From: an uncultured Bacteroidales bacterium
GTDB taxonomy: Bacteria; Bacteroidota; Bacteroidia; Bacteroidales; UBA932
Assembly (NCBI GenBank): GCA_934725015.1
Contig: CAKVAS010000008.1
Coordinates: 41,653 to 105,652, forward strand
Length of the DNA stretch: 64,000 bases
Direction of reading: 5' to 3'
Position 1 is the first letter of the stretch. Each line of letters begins with the position of its first letter. This document shows positions 36,514-46,204 of the stretch, piece after piece. The position numbers and the translations under genes were made by a program. Below the pieces are notes generated by a model. That model had not been told where the DNA came from. It saw only the letters and a list, made by a program, of their open reading frames with translations, and made no database searches.

Positions 36514-37650
36514 ATGGAAAAAGTTAGATTTGATGATTTTATAAAGTTGAACCGTGGATTTGACTTGCCGGATGCGTGTATCGAAGACGGCCCATATCCG
36601 GTTGTGGCATCAACTAATATAAAGGCATACCATAAGGATTACAAGATTGATGGACCGGCAGTGACAACCGGTCGTTCGGGTTCTTTAGGAAAGGTTCAAT
36701 ATATTGAGGGCAGGTGCTGGCCATTAAATACATCTTTGTACGTGAAGGATTTTAAGGGGAATAATCCTCGATATGTCTATTATTTCCTTCAGACGATGCA
36801 TCTGGAGCAGTATAATGCAGGGGCAGGTGTCCCTACTTTGAATCAGAATCATCTGCATTCCCTAAAATTGTTGGTTCACGAGAAAAATGAGCAATCAAGG
36901 GTCGCATCAATTTTGTCGGCATACGATAAACTTATTGAGAATAACAACAAGCGTATCCGGATTCTGGAGAAGATGGCGGAGAACCTCTACAAGGAATGGT
37001 TTGTGCGTTTCCGCTTCCCGGGACACGAGAATGTTCCGATGGAAAATGGGCTGCCGAAGGGATGGAAATACTTTAAGATTGAAGAACTGTGTTATGTTAA
37101 TAAGTGTTCTGTGAATATTGCTAAATCCCAATTAAACAATATGTTGTATCTTGATACTGGCGGCATAGTTTGTAATAAAATAGTTTCAATGGAAGAATAT
37201 GATTCAATTCGTGATGCTCCGAGCAGAGCAAGACGAGTTGTTGTGCATAATAGCATTTTGTATTCTACTGTTCGTCCAAATTTGAGGCATTACGGAATAC
37301 TTAAAAATCCACCAGTAAATATGGTTGTCTCTACAGGCTTTACTGTATTGGATAGCAAATATGATTTTGCGAATATAGTATATCTATCTCTGTCATCCTC
37401 AGCCGTATGTCGGTATTTTTCTATGATTGCAGATTGTGCGGTTGCTACTTATCCATCAATCAAACCTAACGAGATTGGAAAGTTGTCAATTGTGTTACCA
37501 GATTTCAAGATAGCTATAAAAATGAATAAGGAAATTGAGCACTATTTTCAGATGATTTGTGATTTGCAGCAGCAGAACCGAAACCTAGCCCGTCAGCGCG
37601 ACCTTCTCCTCCCGCGCCTGATGTCCGGCAAACTCGAAGTCAAACCATAA
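36514..37650 (+). CDS. hsdS: Type I restriction-modification specificity subunit HsdS
   Basis: 378 aa DNA-recognition subunit. The first target-recognition domain covers about 1-120 (FDDFIKLNRGFDLPD; AGVPTLNQNHLHSLKL). The central conserved helix region is RIRILEKMAENLYKEWFVRF near 150-170, and the second target-recognition domain covers about 185-345, ending in a second helix LQQQNRNLARQRDLLLPRLM. The second domain (about 37080-37560) is notably AT-rich, as expected for exchangeable recognition domains. hsdR follows after 13 bp. Recognised sequence unknown. Confidence 0.94.
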   Translation: MEKVRFDDFIKLNRGFDLPDACIEDGPYPVVASTNIKAYHKDYKIDGPAVTTGRSGSLGKVQYIEGRCWPLNTSLYVKDFKGNNPRYVYYFLQTMHLEQYNAGAGVPTLNQNHLHSLKLLVHEKNEQSRVASILSAYDKLIENNNKRIRILEKMAENLYKEWFVRFRFPGHENVPMENGLPKGWKYFKIEELCYVNKCSVNIAKSQLNNMLYLDTGGIVCNKIVSMEEYDSIRDAPSRARRVVVHNSILYSTVRPNLRHYGILKNPPVNMVVSTGFTVLDSKYDFANIVYLSLSSSAVCRYFSMIADCAVATYPSIKPNEIGKLSIVLPDFKIAIKMNKEIEHYFQMICDLQQQNRNLARQRDLLLPRLMSGKLEVKP

Positions 37651-37663
37651 AACCATTGATACC

Positions 37664-40600
37664 ATGAAATCATTCATCAGTGAAGACGACATAGAGCAGG
37701 CGATTTGCAACAGGCTTGCGCTTCCGGAATATGGATGGGAACGCATCGAATGTGACCCGGGTGTCGATGCGCAGGATGACGTGTCGCGGACGGGGCGTTC
37801 GGACTCATCCGAGTGCATATTGCCGGGTGTGCTTCTTTCTTCATTGAAACGGTTGAACCCTCAGATTGATGAGGAAGTTCTGACAGGTATCGTCCGTGAT
37901 TTTCGGCGCGATTTTTCCGGAACGGACATGATAGACACGAATTATAGGCTATATAATTCTTTGCGTAACGGAGTCCGGGTTACGGTTCGAGAGGACGGCC
38001 GTGAAAGCTTTGACATCGTCAGAATCATTGATTTTGCTGAACCTCTGAACAACAGTTTCCACTGCGTCAATCAGATGTGGATAAAAGGGCACTACCGCTA
38101 TCGCCGTCCGGATGTTCTGCTCTTTGTGAATGGCCTTCCTGTAGTGTTTGTCGAACTGAAGAACTCCACAGTCAAGATTGAGGAATCGTACAACAAAAAT
38201 CTCGTCTCCTACCGGAAGGATATTCCGAACATTTTTGCTTTCAACCAGATATGTGTGCTTAGTAACGGGATAAAGACCAAGGTCGGAGCCTGGAACAGCG
38301 ATTATGAATTTTTCTTTGAGTGGCTTCGTGTCGATGACGAGAAAGAGGTGCTTGACCGGGCAAATATCGAAGAGCATGGCTTGAGCGTGACTTGCCTTGT
38401 AGATGGGCTTCTGCGAAAGGAACGGCTGATAGACTACATCGAAAACTTTATTCTTTTCGACAGGAAACGCACCAAGATTATCGCTAAGAATCATCAGTAC
38501 CTCGGTGTGAATCATCTGATTGCCAATGTCGTGCGACGCGATGAACTCGGAGGGAAACTCGGCGTGTTCTGGCATACTCAAGGTTCGGGCAAAAGCTACT
38601 CCATGGTCATGTTCGTGAGAAAGGTGCGTCGGAAACTGACAGGGAACTTCACATTCCTTGTTGTCACTGACCGCGAAGATCTTGACACTCAGATTCACAA
38701 GACTTTCGTCAAGACCGAGACAATAGGGGAGAAGGAGGAGTGCCAGCCGAAAAATGCCGCTCAGCTCCGTGAATTTCTTTCCGGCAACAAGCCCATGGTG
38801 TTTACGCTCATTCAGAAATTCCAATATGACAAGACGGAAACATATCCTCTCCTCTCGGAGCGCGACGATATATTTGTTTTGGTTGATGAGGCACATCGCA
38901 CTCAATACAAGCAGCTTGCGGAGAATATGCATACCGGGCTGCCGAACGCCAACTATATCGCCTTCACAGGCACTCCGCTTCTCGGCAGCAAGAGACTGAC
39001 AAATCAGTGGTTCGGGGATTATGTTTCAGAGTACAACTTTGCCCAGGCCGTTGACGACGAAAGCACAAGACCTCTATACTACTCACGACGAGTGCCGGAG
39101 GTCGGTTTGTCGAACGACTGGCTTGACACTGACATCGCAGACATCGTGGAGGACGAGAATCTCAATGACCGTGAGCAGGAACTTCTGGAGAACTCATCGT
39201 CCCGCATTCTTGAGGTCATAAAACGTGATGACCGTCTGGAGAAGATAGCCAAGGACATAGCGCATCATTTCCCGAGGCGTGGCTTTCTCGGCAAGGGAAT
39301 GGTCGTCAGCGTTGACAAATACACGGTTGTCAGAATGTTCGACAAGGTTCAGAAATATTGGAAAGATGAAATGAAACTCCTTGTGCAGGAGCGCAATGAG
39401 GCAAAGGCACAGGAGGAGAGGGACAGACTGAACGCGATTCTGACCTATATGGATGAAACGGAGATGGCCGTTGTAATAAGTGAGGAAGCCGGAGAGGAGG
39501 AGAAGTTTGCCGGCCAGCACCTCGACATCACGGTGCATAGACGGAAAATGAATGAAATAAGGGGAGGCAAGGACATCGAAGACAGGTTCAAGGACCCGAA
39601 TGACCCATTAAGGCTCGTTTTTGTCTGTTCCATGTGGCTTACCGGCTTTGATGTCCCTTCACTTTCGACGCTTTATCTGGACAAGCCGATGAAAGGGCAC
39701 ACCCTTATGCAGGCCATTGCCCGTGCCAATCGTGTCTGTCTGGGAAAGACTTGTGGAATAATTGTGGATTATGTCAATGTTTTCAAGTATATGCAGCGGG
39801 CTCTTGCTGACTATGCCTCCTCAGGAGGGAATGGTGAGTTCCCGGCAAAGGACATAGAGCAACTCATTTCCGGCATTGACGGCTGTATTGTCGAATGCGT
39901 GACTTTCCTCCGCCAAATCGGAGTCGTGATTGATGATATTGTCGCGGAAACGGACACGCTGAAGCAGCTTGAGATGCTTCGTCTGGCATATAACCGGATT
40001 CTGGAGAAAGACGAATGGAAGAACAGGTTCAAGGTGCTGACCAATCTGCTTGGGAATCTGTATGATGCTGCAAAGCCGGAAATATTTGAACGCGGCTGGA
40101 GTAACGGGAACTTTGCGCCGCTTGACTATCTGAACGGATTGTTCTGCAACAGGATTGACGATGAGAAACTGTCCCGCGCAAAGGCTCGGATGTCCGAGAC
40201 TCTTGACCGGAGCGTGTCTGCTTCATGTGTGCCCGACAATGTGCTGGAAGAACCGGGCTGTCAATATGGTGTCCGGCAGGGAAAGGTGATTGACCTGAGC
40301 AAACTTGATGTCGATTCCTTGCGGAAGGTGATAAAATCAACTCCATATAAGGCATTGGAAATCGATGATTTGAGGGCGTTTATAGAGTGCGCACTTGAAC
40401 AGCTTATAAACAAGAATTGTACTCGCGTCCCATTCTCTCAACGCTATAAGAACATAATAGACAAGTACAATGCAGGCGGCAGCGAAAATGAGGACTACTA
40501 CGAGAAACTGCTGCAACTAATTGAAGATATGAAGACAGAGCAGTCTCGCTCATTTGAGATGGGACTGACCGAAGAGGAGCTTGAAATCTATGACCTGCTC

Positions 40601-40876
40601 ATCGCCGGTAAAAAGTTGACAAAGGCAGAGGAACGGCGTGTTATACTTGCATCAAAGCATCTTTATGAAAAGATTTTGGTGGCCAAGGGACGGGAGATGG
40701 GCGTTGACTGGTATCGGGATGAGCAGCCGAGAACCGTGGTCCTTACTCTGATAAAGAAGTCGTTGAACGACGATTTGCCGGAGTGCTATGACCGGGTTTC
40801 GTTCAATGACAAGGTAAATTTGCTGTTCTCTCATTTCGTTGATATGGCGGCGCAGGGATACGGCTGGACGGCATAA
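37664..40876 (+). CDS. hsdR: Type I restriction endonuclease subunit HsdR
   Basis: 1070-aa motor and nuclease subunit that cuts unmethylated DNA after translocation. The nuclease motif is RRPDVLLFVNGLPVVFVELK near residue 150-168. Helicase motifs follow: Walker A TQGSGKSYSM near 308, Walker B VDEAHRTQ near 407, AFTGTPLL near 435 and the motif VI region MQAIARANRVC near 683. The C-terminal helical part carries the HsdM/HsdS contact region. All three core subunits are intact, so the system is probably active. Confidence 0.96.
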   Translation: MKSFISEDDIEQAICNRLALPEYGWERIECDPGVDAQDDVSRTGRSDSSECILPGVLLSSLKRLNPQIDEEVLTGIVRDFRRDFSGTDMIDTNYRLYNSLRNGVRVTVREDGRESFDIVRIIDFAEPLNNSFHCVNQMWIKGHYRYRRPDVLLFVNGLPVVFVELKNSTVKIEESYNKNLVSYRKDIPNIFAFNQICVLSNGIKTKVGAWNSDYEFFFEWLRVDDEKEVLDRANIEEHGLSVTCLVDGLLRKERLIDYIENFILFDRKRTKIIAKNHQYLGVNHLIANVVRRDELGGKLGVFWHTQGSGKSYSMVMFVRKVRRKLTGNFTFLVVTDREDLDTQIHKTFVKTETIGEKEECQPKNAAQLREFLSGNKPMVFTLIQKFQYDKTETYPLLSERDDIFVLVDEAHRTQYKQLAENMHTGLPNANYIAFTGTPLLGSKRLTNQWFGDYVSEYNFAQAVDDESTRPLYYSRRVPEVGLSNDWLDTDIADIVEDENLNDREQELLENSSSRILEVIKRDDRLEKIAKDIAHHFPRRGFLGKGMVVSVDKYTVVRMFDKVQKYWKDEMKLLVQERNEAKAQEERDRLNAILTYMDETEMAVVISEEAGEEEKFAGQHLDITVHRRKMNEIRGGKDIEDRFKDPNDPLRLVFVCSMWLTGFDVPSLSTLYLDKPMKGHTLMQAIARANRVCLGKTCGIIVDYVNVFKYMQRALADYASSGGNGEFPAKDIEQLISGIDGCIVECVTFLRQIGVVIDDIVAETDTLKQLEMLRLAYNRILEKDEWKNRFKVLTNLLGNLYDAAKPEIFERGWSNGNFAPLDYLNGLFCNRIDDEKLSRAKARMSETLDRSVSASCVPDNVLEEPGCQYGVRQGKVIDLSKLDVDSLRKVIKSTPYKALEIDDLRAFIECALEQLINKNCTRVPFSQRYKNIIDKYNAGGSENEDYYEKLLQLIEDMKTEQSRSFEMGLTEEELEIYDLLIAGKKLTKAEERRVILASKHLYEKILVAKGREMGVDWYRDEQPRTVVLTLIKKSLNDDLPECYDRVSFNDKVNLLFSHFVDMAAQGYGWTA

Positions 40877-40963
40877 TGGCTTTTGCCGGAGGCTGCACGG
40901 AAGACGGCTGCAAAACTGTTGCAAGAACGCAAAAATAATTTTGCAGAAACGGGAAAGTGCTAT

Positions 40964-40971
40964 TAACTTTG
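40964..40971 (+). promoter_or_regulatory. -7 promoter box TAACTTTG for the DUF4290-ftsK-lolA group
   Basis: TAACTTTG lies about 180 bp before the DUF4290 start, predicting a long leader. The region 40877-41149 holds no gene I can support. Confidence 0.5.
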
Positions 40972-40989
40972 CAGACTATCGCGCCTCGC

Positions 40990-41040
40990 AAGAGGTTCAT
41001 GCCTTTTCAAGAGGCTCATGCCGTGCAAAAAGTTCATGCC
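40990..41040 (+). repeat. Three imperfect 14-bp repeats in the DUF4290 leader
   Basis: AAGAGGTTCATGCC (40990), AAGAGGCTCATGCC (41009) and AAAAAGTTCATGCC (41027) occur at 18-19 bp spacing just after the predicted transcription start. They could be a protein-binding array or simple duplication. Confidence 0.5.
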
Positions 41041-41149
41041 TTGAAAATTTGGGCGTTGAAGAAATTTGGCTGTTCTTGGCATGGTGCGGCGCGTTCTTGT
41101 GCCGGGCGTGAACGGAAGTTTGGAGTGGAAAAATTCATAATGCATCTGA

Positions 41150-41809
41150 ATGGATATGGAAAACGAAGAAAAGAGAACTTTGGTGTATAATACTGAGAAA
41201 GAGAGACTTGTGAAGCCGGAGTATGGGCGGTCGATTCTGGAGATGGTGAATAGCCTCAAGAAGATTGAGGACCGGGAGAAGCGGTCGGAGCAGGCCCGTG
41301 CGGTCATCCGGGCGATGGAGCTCATCAACTACGACGTGCACAAGCAGGAGAACTTCGACCACAAACTCTGGGATGACCTCTTCATCATCGCCGGCTATGA
41401 CCTTGACATCGATGCCCCCTATCCTATGCCGGCGCCGGAACAGGCCCTCGCCCGGCCGGAGGTGCCTTCTGTGGTGAAGAAGCCGATACGCGCATCGCAG
41501 TACGGGAGGAACATCGAGAGCATGATTGACCTTGTGGCCGGAATGGAGGACGGCGAGGTCAAGACATCCGTAATCCGTTCCTTGGCGATTTACATGAGGA
41601 CTCAGTATCTCATCTGGAACAAGGACAGCGTCGCGGACGAGACCATATTTCAGGACATAGAGAAGCTCTCCGACTACCGGATTCATGTCCCGGAGGGCAT
41701 ACAGCTCGGACGTGTCGGGGCCGACTCCAACTATCTGCGCCCTGGACAGGCTCCCAAGCGGCAGAACAACAACCAGCGGAAAAACAACAATAAAAAGAGA
41801 TATAGATAG
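41150..41809 (+). CDS. DUF4290 domain-containing protein
   Basis: 219-aa conserved Bacteroidota protein of unknown function (start at 41150 or 41156). It is largely helical, with the typical segments TEKERLVKPEYGRSILEMVN, NFDHKLWDDLFIIAGYDLDI and PIRASQYGRNIESMIDLVA, and it ends in a Gln/Asn/Lys-rich tail. It precedes ftsK by 95 bp on the same strand, hinting at a cell-envelope or division link, which is only inference. Confidence 0.9.
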   Translation: MDMENEEKRTLVYNTEKERLVKPEYGRSILEMVNSLKKIEDREKRSEQARAVIRAMELINYDVHKQENFDHKLWDDLFIIAGYDLDIDAPYPMPAPEQALARPEVPSVVKKPIRASQYGRNIESMIDLVAGMEDGEVKTSVIRSLAIYMRTQYLIWNKDSVADETIFQDIEKLSDYRIHVPEGIQLGRVGADSNYLRPGQAPKRQNNNQRKNNNKKRYR

Positions 41810-41904
41810 GACTGCGGAGGGGATTCCGTCAGAATCTCTCTCATGCGGCTTGACTGTATTATATTATAAGACCGGATTGATTATCAGAATCGGGGGAGAA
41901 GGTT

Positions 41905-44439
41905 ATGGCTCAGAAACAGCAGGAAAACAGGAAAAGAAAGTTCAGCTTCGGAAGATTCGTTTCATTTTTCAGGGATATGAATCCGCAGACGAAGACTGTT
42001 CTCTCGCGTGTCGTCGGACTGGCCGTCGGCGCGTTCGCGATTTTCACGCTTGTCAGCTGCATTTCCTACCTCTTCACTTGGAAGAGCGACTATAGCATAA
42101 ATTCGTGGGGCGATGTCTCTGCCCTCCCGGTCAACTCCGGTTCAAGGCTCGGGCTCAAATGGTCGCGCTTTCTGGTCGGAGGATGCTTCGGTCTGTCGGC
42201 TTTCGTCGTGATAGCCCTCTTTGCCATGCTGGCCGTGAAACTGTTCCGTCAGTCGTTCGGACAGCGGCTTCTGCGCCGGAGCGTGCTGATGATAACTGCC
42301 GCGCCGCTTTTCTCGTTCGTGCTCTCGTACATTTCGGGGCTTTTCTGCTCCGACACCTTCTTCGGCGGCGGACTCGGCGGATTTGCAGGAGCCGAGTTTG
42401 TGCGTCTTTGCCAGAGTCTGGTCGGGAAAATAGGGACGGGACTCCTGCTGCTTCTGCTTGTGATTGTCTGGCTGCTCTTTGCCAGCGGAAAGTTTGCCCG
42501 GTGGTTCGCTCAGGTCGGCACCGGACGGAAGAAGAAACCGTCGGAGACTGTGGAGTGCCCGGAAAATGACAATGTTACCGATGGCGATATTGCCGTTGAG
42601 CCTGTGGCAACCGATGATGCTGTGAATCATGAGGCGGAGGAAGATGATTCAGAGGCGAAACTTGGACAGGATGGGCATGAGGCGGAGACGACGGATTCTT
42701 CCGACGACGGCATGAATCCGGAACCATTGGACGACATTACTCCGGAACCGTCAGACGACGGCATGGACCCGAACCGTCCGGAAAGGGACGGGGAATCGGA
42801 TGATGCCGAGACTCTTGATGACACGATAGAGGAGGGAAAGAAGTTTTCCACCGATGTCACGGAAGAGCTTCCGCGCATCGACAACCGCATGGAACTGGAC
42901 CGCTACCGTTTCCCGTCGCTGGACCTGCTTGACGACTATGCCGAGATGCAGAACATCGTCACCGTTGAAGAACAGCAGGACTTCATAAACCGCATCCGCA
43001 CGACGCTGCTTAATTTCAGGATAAAGGTCGATAACATCACGGCCAAGGCCGGCCCTACCGTGACCCTTTACAAGGTCTATCCGGCTCCGGGCGTGAAGCT
43101 CGCCTCAATCAGGACCGTGGAGAACGACATCGGAATCTCCCTCGGAGCGAAGGGCGTGCGCGTCGTGAAGCTTGAGGACGCGGTGGGAATCGAGGTCGCG
43201 AACCGCAGGCCGTCGGTAGTGCCGCTCAAGGCAATGCTCAACGACGAGGCCTTCCGCGAGACCAAGGCCGAGCTCCCGGTGGCCATAGGCTGCACAATCA
43301 CAAGGAATGTCAAGGTGTTCGACCTCACGCAGGCTCCGCATCTTCTGGTGGCCGGAGCAACGCAGCAGGGAAAGTCTGTCGGACTGAACGTTATCGTCTC
43401 CTCTCTGCTCTACGCGAAGCATCCGTCGGAGCTCAAGTTCGTCTTCATAGACCCGAAGATGGTGGAGTTCACGGCCTACAAGCGTCTCCTCAAGCACTAT
43501 CTTGCGGTCTTGCCTACGGCCGCCTCTGAGGAAGAGGAGGCTGAGAACGCCATCATCAAGAAGGCGAAGGATGCCGCCGACGTCCTGAACTCGCTCTGTG
43601 TCGAGATGGACGAGAGATATGCCTTGCTCGCCCTTGCGGGAGTGAACAAGCTCAAGGACTACAACGAGAAATATAAGGAGCGCAAGCTTCTTCCGACGGA
43701 CGGGCACAAGTATCTGCCTTATCTTGTGGTGGTCATTGACGAGTTCGCCGACCTCACCATGTCTTCCGGCTTCGGCTCGGAGGGCAAGGCACTTTCGCGC
43801 GGCATCTCCACGGCAATCATACGACTCGCGCAGAAGGGACGCGCCGCCGGGATACACCTCATCATCGCGACGCAGCGTCCTTCCGTTTCCGTCATAACAG
43901 GCGACATCAAGACCAACTTCCCTATGCGAATCGCCTTCAGGACCGTCTCCCGTGTGGATTCGCAGACAATCCTTGACTCACCGGGCGCGGAGAGCCTGAT
44001 AGGAAGGGGAGATATGCTCTTCTATGCCGGCGTGGAGATGGAGCGTGTCCAGTGCGCGCTCGTCGAAACGAAGGAGATTGACCGAATCACGAAGTTCATC
44101 GAGTCCCAGAACGGCTACAAGGAGTGCTACACCACGCCTTACTATCTGCCGACGCCGCCGCAGGAGGACGGCTCGTCGGCCGGGGCTATTGACATCTCGA
44201 ACATCGACGCCCTCTTCGGCGACGCCGCCCGCATGGTGGTGAACACCCAGAAAGGCTCTACCTCCGACCTGCAGCGCCGCCTTGGTGTCGGATATGCCCG
44301 CGCCGGCAAGATTATGGACCAGCTTGAGGTGGCCGGCGTCGTCGGTCCTCAGGAGGGTTCCAAGCCTCGGCAGGTGCTGGTCTCCGATTATGAGGAGTTG
44401 GAGAGCATAATAACTACCTTCACAACCCAAAACGGATAG
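41905..44439 (+). CDS. ftsK: DNA translocase FtsK/SpoIIIE family
   Basis: 844-aa hexameric ATPase that clears the chromosome from the division septum. About four membrane helices lie in residues 40-205. An acidic linker (about 215-310) contains the imperfect repeats DDGMNPEPLDD and EPSDDGMDPN. The motor starts near 330; Walker A is GATQQGKSVGLN near 485 and Walker B is YLVVVIDEFADL near 610. The C-terminal gamma winged helix is LQRRLGVGYARAGKIMDQLE near 790, which reads KOPS-type sites. lolA follows after an inserted repeat. Confidence 0.96.
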   Translation: MAQKQQENRKRKFSFGRFVSFFRDMNPQTKTVLSRVVGLAVGAFAIFTLVSCISYLFTWKSDYSINSWGDVSALPVNSGSRLGLKWSRFLVGGCFGLSAFVVIALFAMLAVKLFRQSFGQRLLRRSVLMITAAPLFSFVLSYISGLFCSDTFFGGGLGGFAGAEFVRLCQSLVGKIGTGLLLLLLVIVWLLFASGKFARWFAQVGTGRKKKPSETVECPENDNVTDGDIAVEPVATDDAVNHEAEEDDSEAKLGQDGHEAETTDSSDDGMNPEPLDDITPEPSDDGMDPNRPERDGESDDAETLDDTIEEGKKFSTDVTEELPRIDNRMELDRYRFPSLDLLDDYAEMQNIVTVEEQQDFINRIRTTLLNFRIKVDNITAKAGPTVTLYKVYPAPGVKLASIRTVENDIGISLGAKGVRVVKLEDAVGIEVANRRPSVVPLKAMLNDEAFRETKAELPVAIGCTITRNVKVFDLTQAPHLLVAGATQQGKSVGLNVIVSSLLYAKHPSELKFVFIDPKMVEFTAYKRLLKHYLAVLPTAASEEEEAENAIIKKAKDAADVLNSLCVEMDERYALLALAGVNKLKDYNEKYKERKLLPTDGHKYLPYLVVVIDEFADLTMSSGFGSEGKALSRGISTAIIRLAQKGRAAGIHLIIATQRPSVSVITGDIKTNFPMRIAFRTVSRVDSQTILDSPGAESLIGRGDMLFYAGVEMERVQCALVETKEIDRITKFIESQNGYKECYTTPYYLPTPPQEDGSSAGAIDISNIDALFGDAARMVVNTQKGSTSDLQRRLGVGYARAGKIMDQLEVAGVVGPQEGSKPRQVLVSDYEELESIITTFTTQNG

Positions 44440-44471
44440 CGGGGTGCCTAAAAGGCGGCATCTTGTATTTA

Positions 44472-44570
44472 GACCCCTCCCGTCCCCTCGAAGGGGAAGT
44501 TGTGCTCCGTGCACACTATCGCGCAAGGCTCACGCTTCGTTGTTCTTCGCACGGCGTTCAAACGCCTTGG
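44472..44570 (+). repeat. Dispersed three-hairpin element, family A copy 2
   Basis: Matches the reverse complement of 26748-26850 over about 100 bp. Its hairpins are CCCCT-CGA-AGGGG, GTGC-TCCGT-GCAC and GGCGTT-CA-AACGCC. The third stem differs from copy 1 (GGCGC/GCGCC) on both sides, so pairing is kept while sequence changes. It lies between ftsK and lolA. Confidence 0.75.
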
Positions 44571-44600
44571 CTATGTTTCGGGTCTAATATTTGCTGAATG

Positions 44601-44625
44601 TGCGCCTTGCATCCCATCCTTTTAT
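44601..44625 (-). repeat. Half copy of palindromic element family B
   Basis: Read on the minus strand it gives a shortened match to the left arm of the elements at 5078 and 50567 (AAAAGGATGGGATGCAAGGCG against AAAAGATGGATTGCAAGGC). The right arm is absent. It directly follows a family A element, so this gap has collected two repeat types. Confidence 0.5.
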
Positions 44626-44663
44626 GCATCCCCTTTCTTTAAGTGATTTTTTATTAAGTGATT

Positions 44664-45203
44664 ATGTTTAAGCGAATTATATTGGTTTTCGGTCTGCTGT
44701 TTTGCGGATTGCTCCCGACGTTTGCGCAGGAGGGGGCGGGCACTGTTTCTGAGGTTCTGGCATCTTTGCCGTCTGAAGGGTGCGTGTGTGCGGACTATGA
44801 CCTGACGGTGTCGGCTCCCAAGAATGCTGAGATCAGCTATGTGGGGAAAATCTGGTGGCAGGACGGGGCGTTCCGGATTGAGGGCGATGGATATGAGATA
44901 TACTGCGACAAGGCTCACATCTGGACCGTCGATTCCGTCGCCAAGGAGGTCGTCCGTGAGGAGGCGGTGCCGATAGACGAGCTTATTCCGAACACTTCGG
45001 GAAAATCCTCCGGAAAGGAAATCGAGGTCAGTACCACTCCGGACGGCAAGAAAATCAGAGAAATATCATTGACGATGAAGAACGGCACCTCGGTTTCAAT
45101 CGCTGTCCGCTCAATGAGTTTCATTGCCTCCAAACCATCTGCATTCTTTTCCTATGACGAAGCCTCCCTCCCTGCCGGCTTTGTCCTTACGACATTGGAC
45201 TGA
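44664..45203 (+). CDS. LolA-like periplasmic lipoprotein carrier
   Basis: 179 aa from ATG 44664 with signal peptide MFKRIILVFGLLFCGLLPTFA. The mature part is one antiparallel beta-sheet with the LolA-like stretch VCADYDLTVSAPKN, GKIWWQDGAFRIEGDGYEIY and HIWTVDSVAKEVV. LolA ferries lipoproteins from inner to outer membrane, fitting the many lipoproteins here. In Bacteroidota a LolA-like gene commonly follows ftsK, as here. Its last 17 bp overlap the convergent apbE gene. Confidence 0.85.
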   Translation: MFKRIILVFGLLFCGLLPTFAQEGAGTVSEVLASLPSEGCVCADYDLTVSAPKNAEISYVGKIWWQDGAFRIEGDGYEIYCDKAHIWTVDSVAKEVVREEAVPIDELIPNTSGKSSGKEIEVSTTPDGKKIREISLTMKNGTSVSIAVRSMSFIASKPSAFFSYDEASLPAGFVLTTLD

Positions 45204-46185
45204 CAGTGCACTCCCTCGATTTCCAGACTTTCATCTGACCGTTGTCATCATAGATAAGAATCGCCTCCAGATGCGGTCTGGCGAGGATAAACTCCTGCGC
45301 CTTTTCAAGGCCGACCACCATACAGAAGGTCGCGAAGGCGTCCGCGTCGGTGGCATTGCGGTCCGATGACGGGTCTGACGATATGACAGTGGCGCTCAGC
45401 AGGCTGTGGGTCACGGGCAGTCCTGTGCGGGGGTCAATCGTGTGGGCATATTTCCGGCCGTCCCTGACATAGAACTTGCGATAATTCCCCGATGTCACGA
45501 TTCCGCACGGTGTCTCCGGCAGCTGACAGGTGCACTGAATCGCCGCTCCCGGGTCGAAGTTCCCGTCAACCGGGCTGTCAATCCCTATTGTCCAGTTCTT
45601 CCCGCTCGGGTTCAGTCCCTGCCCGTACATTTCTCCGCCGATGTCGACGAGCATATTCTTCACTCCGGTGCTCCGGAGATACTCCGCCACGAGGTCGCTG
45701 CTGTATCCTTGGGCTATCGCATTGAAATTCACCTTTGTACGACTGTCGCAGAGCACTTTTGCAGAGGCAATCAGCTCCGGCGACGGAAGGGAGTCGCGGG
45801 TGAATCCGAAGCCCCAGACGTCGAAGAGCGGAGCCGCCCAGACATTCACCGCGCCGTCCGTGACGCCGAGATATTTGTCCCCGAGAGTGCACAGCTCCCC
45901 GAATATCCCGTCCTTCACAATGTTCTCTCCGGCGTTGAAGCGGCTCAGAAGCGACGATTTGTTATATCCCGAAACGGAATTGTCAATCGCCGTGAGTATG
46001 GAGTCAATCCTTTCCTTCACATATTCCGGAGTCATTCCCGTTCCGCCGAGGTCGGCCTTCACGCTGTAGGTTCCTCCCTGGGCATATCCGTTTATCTGGA
46101 CATATCCGTATCTGTCGGCACAGGAATTGAACGTCAGGGCGACGGCGGCCGCGAATATGGTTCTGAATAGGGCGCGTTTGTTCAT
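45187..46185 (-). CDS. apbE: FAD:protein FMN transferase (ApbE), lipoprotein
   Basis: Attaches FMN covalently to Thr/Ser of target flavoproteins, for example NqrB/C or RnfG/D. The 332-aa protein has a lipoprotein signal MNKRALFRTIFAAAVALTFNS followed by Cys. ApbE signatures are YAQGGTYSVKA, ALAQGYSSDLVAEYLRSTG, MLVDIGGEMYGQG and YAHTIDPRTGLPV, with the metal-binding segment RNATDADAFATFCMVVG near the end. A TAAATTTG box lies just upstream. No target flavoprotein is in the window. Confidence 0.94.
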   Translation of the reverse strand: MNKRALFRTIFAAAVALTFNSCADRYGYVQINGYAQGGTYSVKADLGGTGMTPEYVKERIDSILTAIDNSVSGYNKSSLLSRFNAGENIVKDGIFGELCTLGDKYLGVTDGAVNVWAAPLFDVWGFGFTRDSLPSPELIASAKVLCDSRTKVNFNAIAQGYSSDLVAEYLRSTGVKNMLVDIGGEMYGQGLNPSGKNWTIGIDSPVDGNFDPGAAIQCTCQLPETPCGIVTSGNYRKFYVRDGRKYAHTIDPRTGLPVTHSLLSATVISSDPSSDRNATDADAFATFCMVVGLEKAQEFILARPHLEAILIYDDNGQMKVWKSRECTVSPMS

Positions 46186-46204
46186 ATATCATCGTATTTT
46201 GGGG

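Noticed and set aside
40839..41111. 90-codon frame between hsdR and DUF4290.
   Set aside because: It overlaps the hsdR end and the repeat-bearing leader, and its translation looks random.
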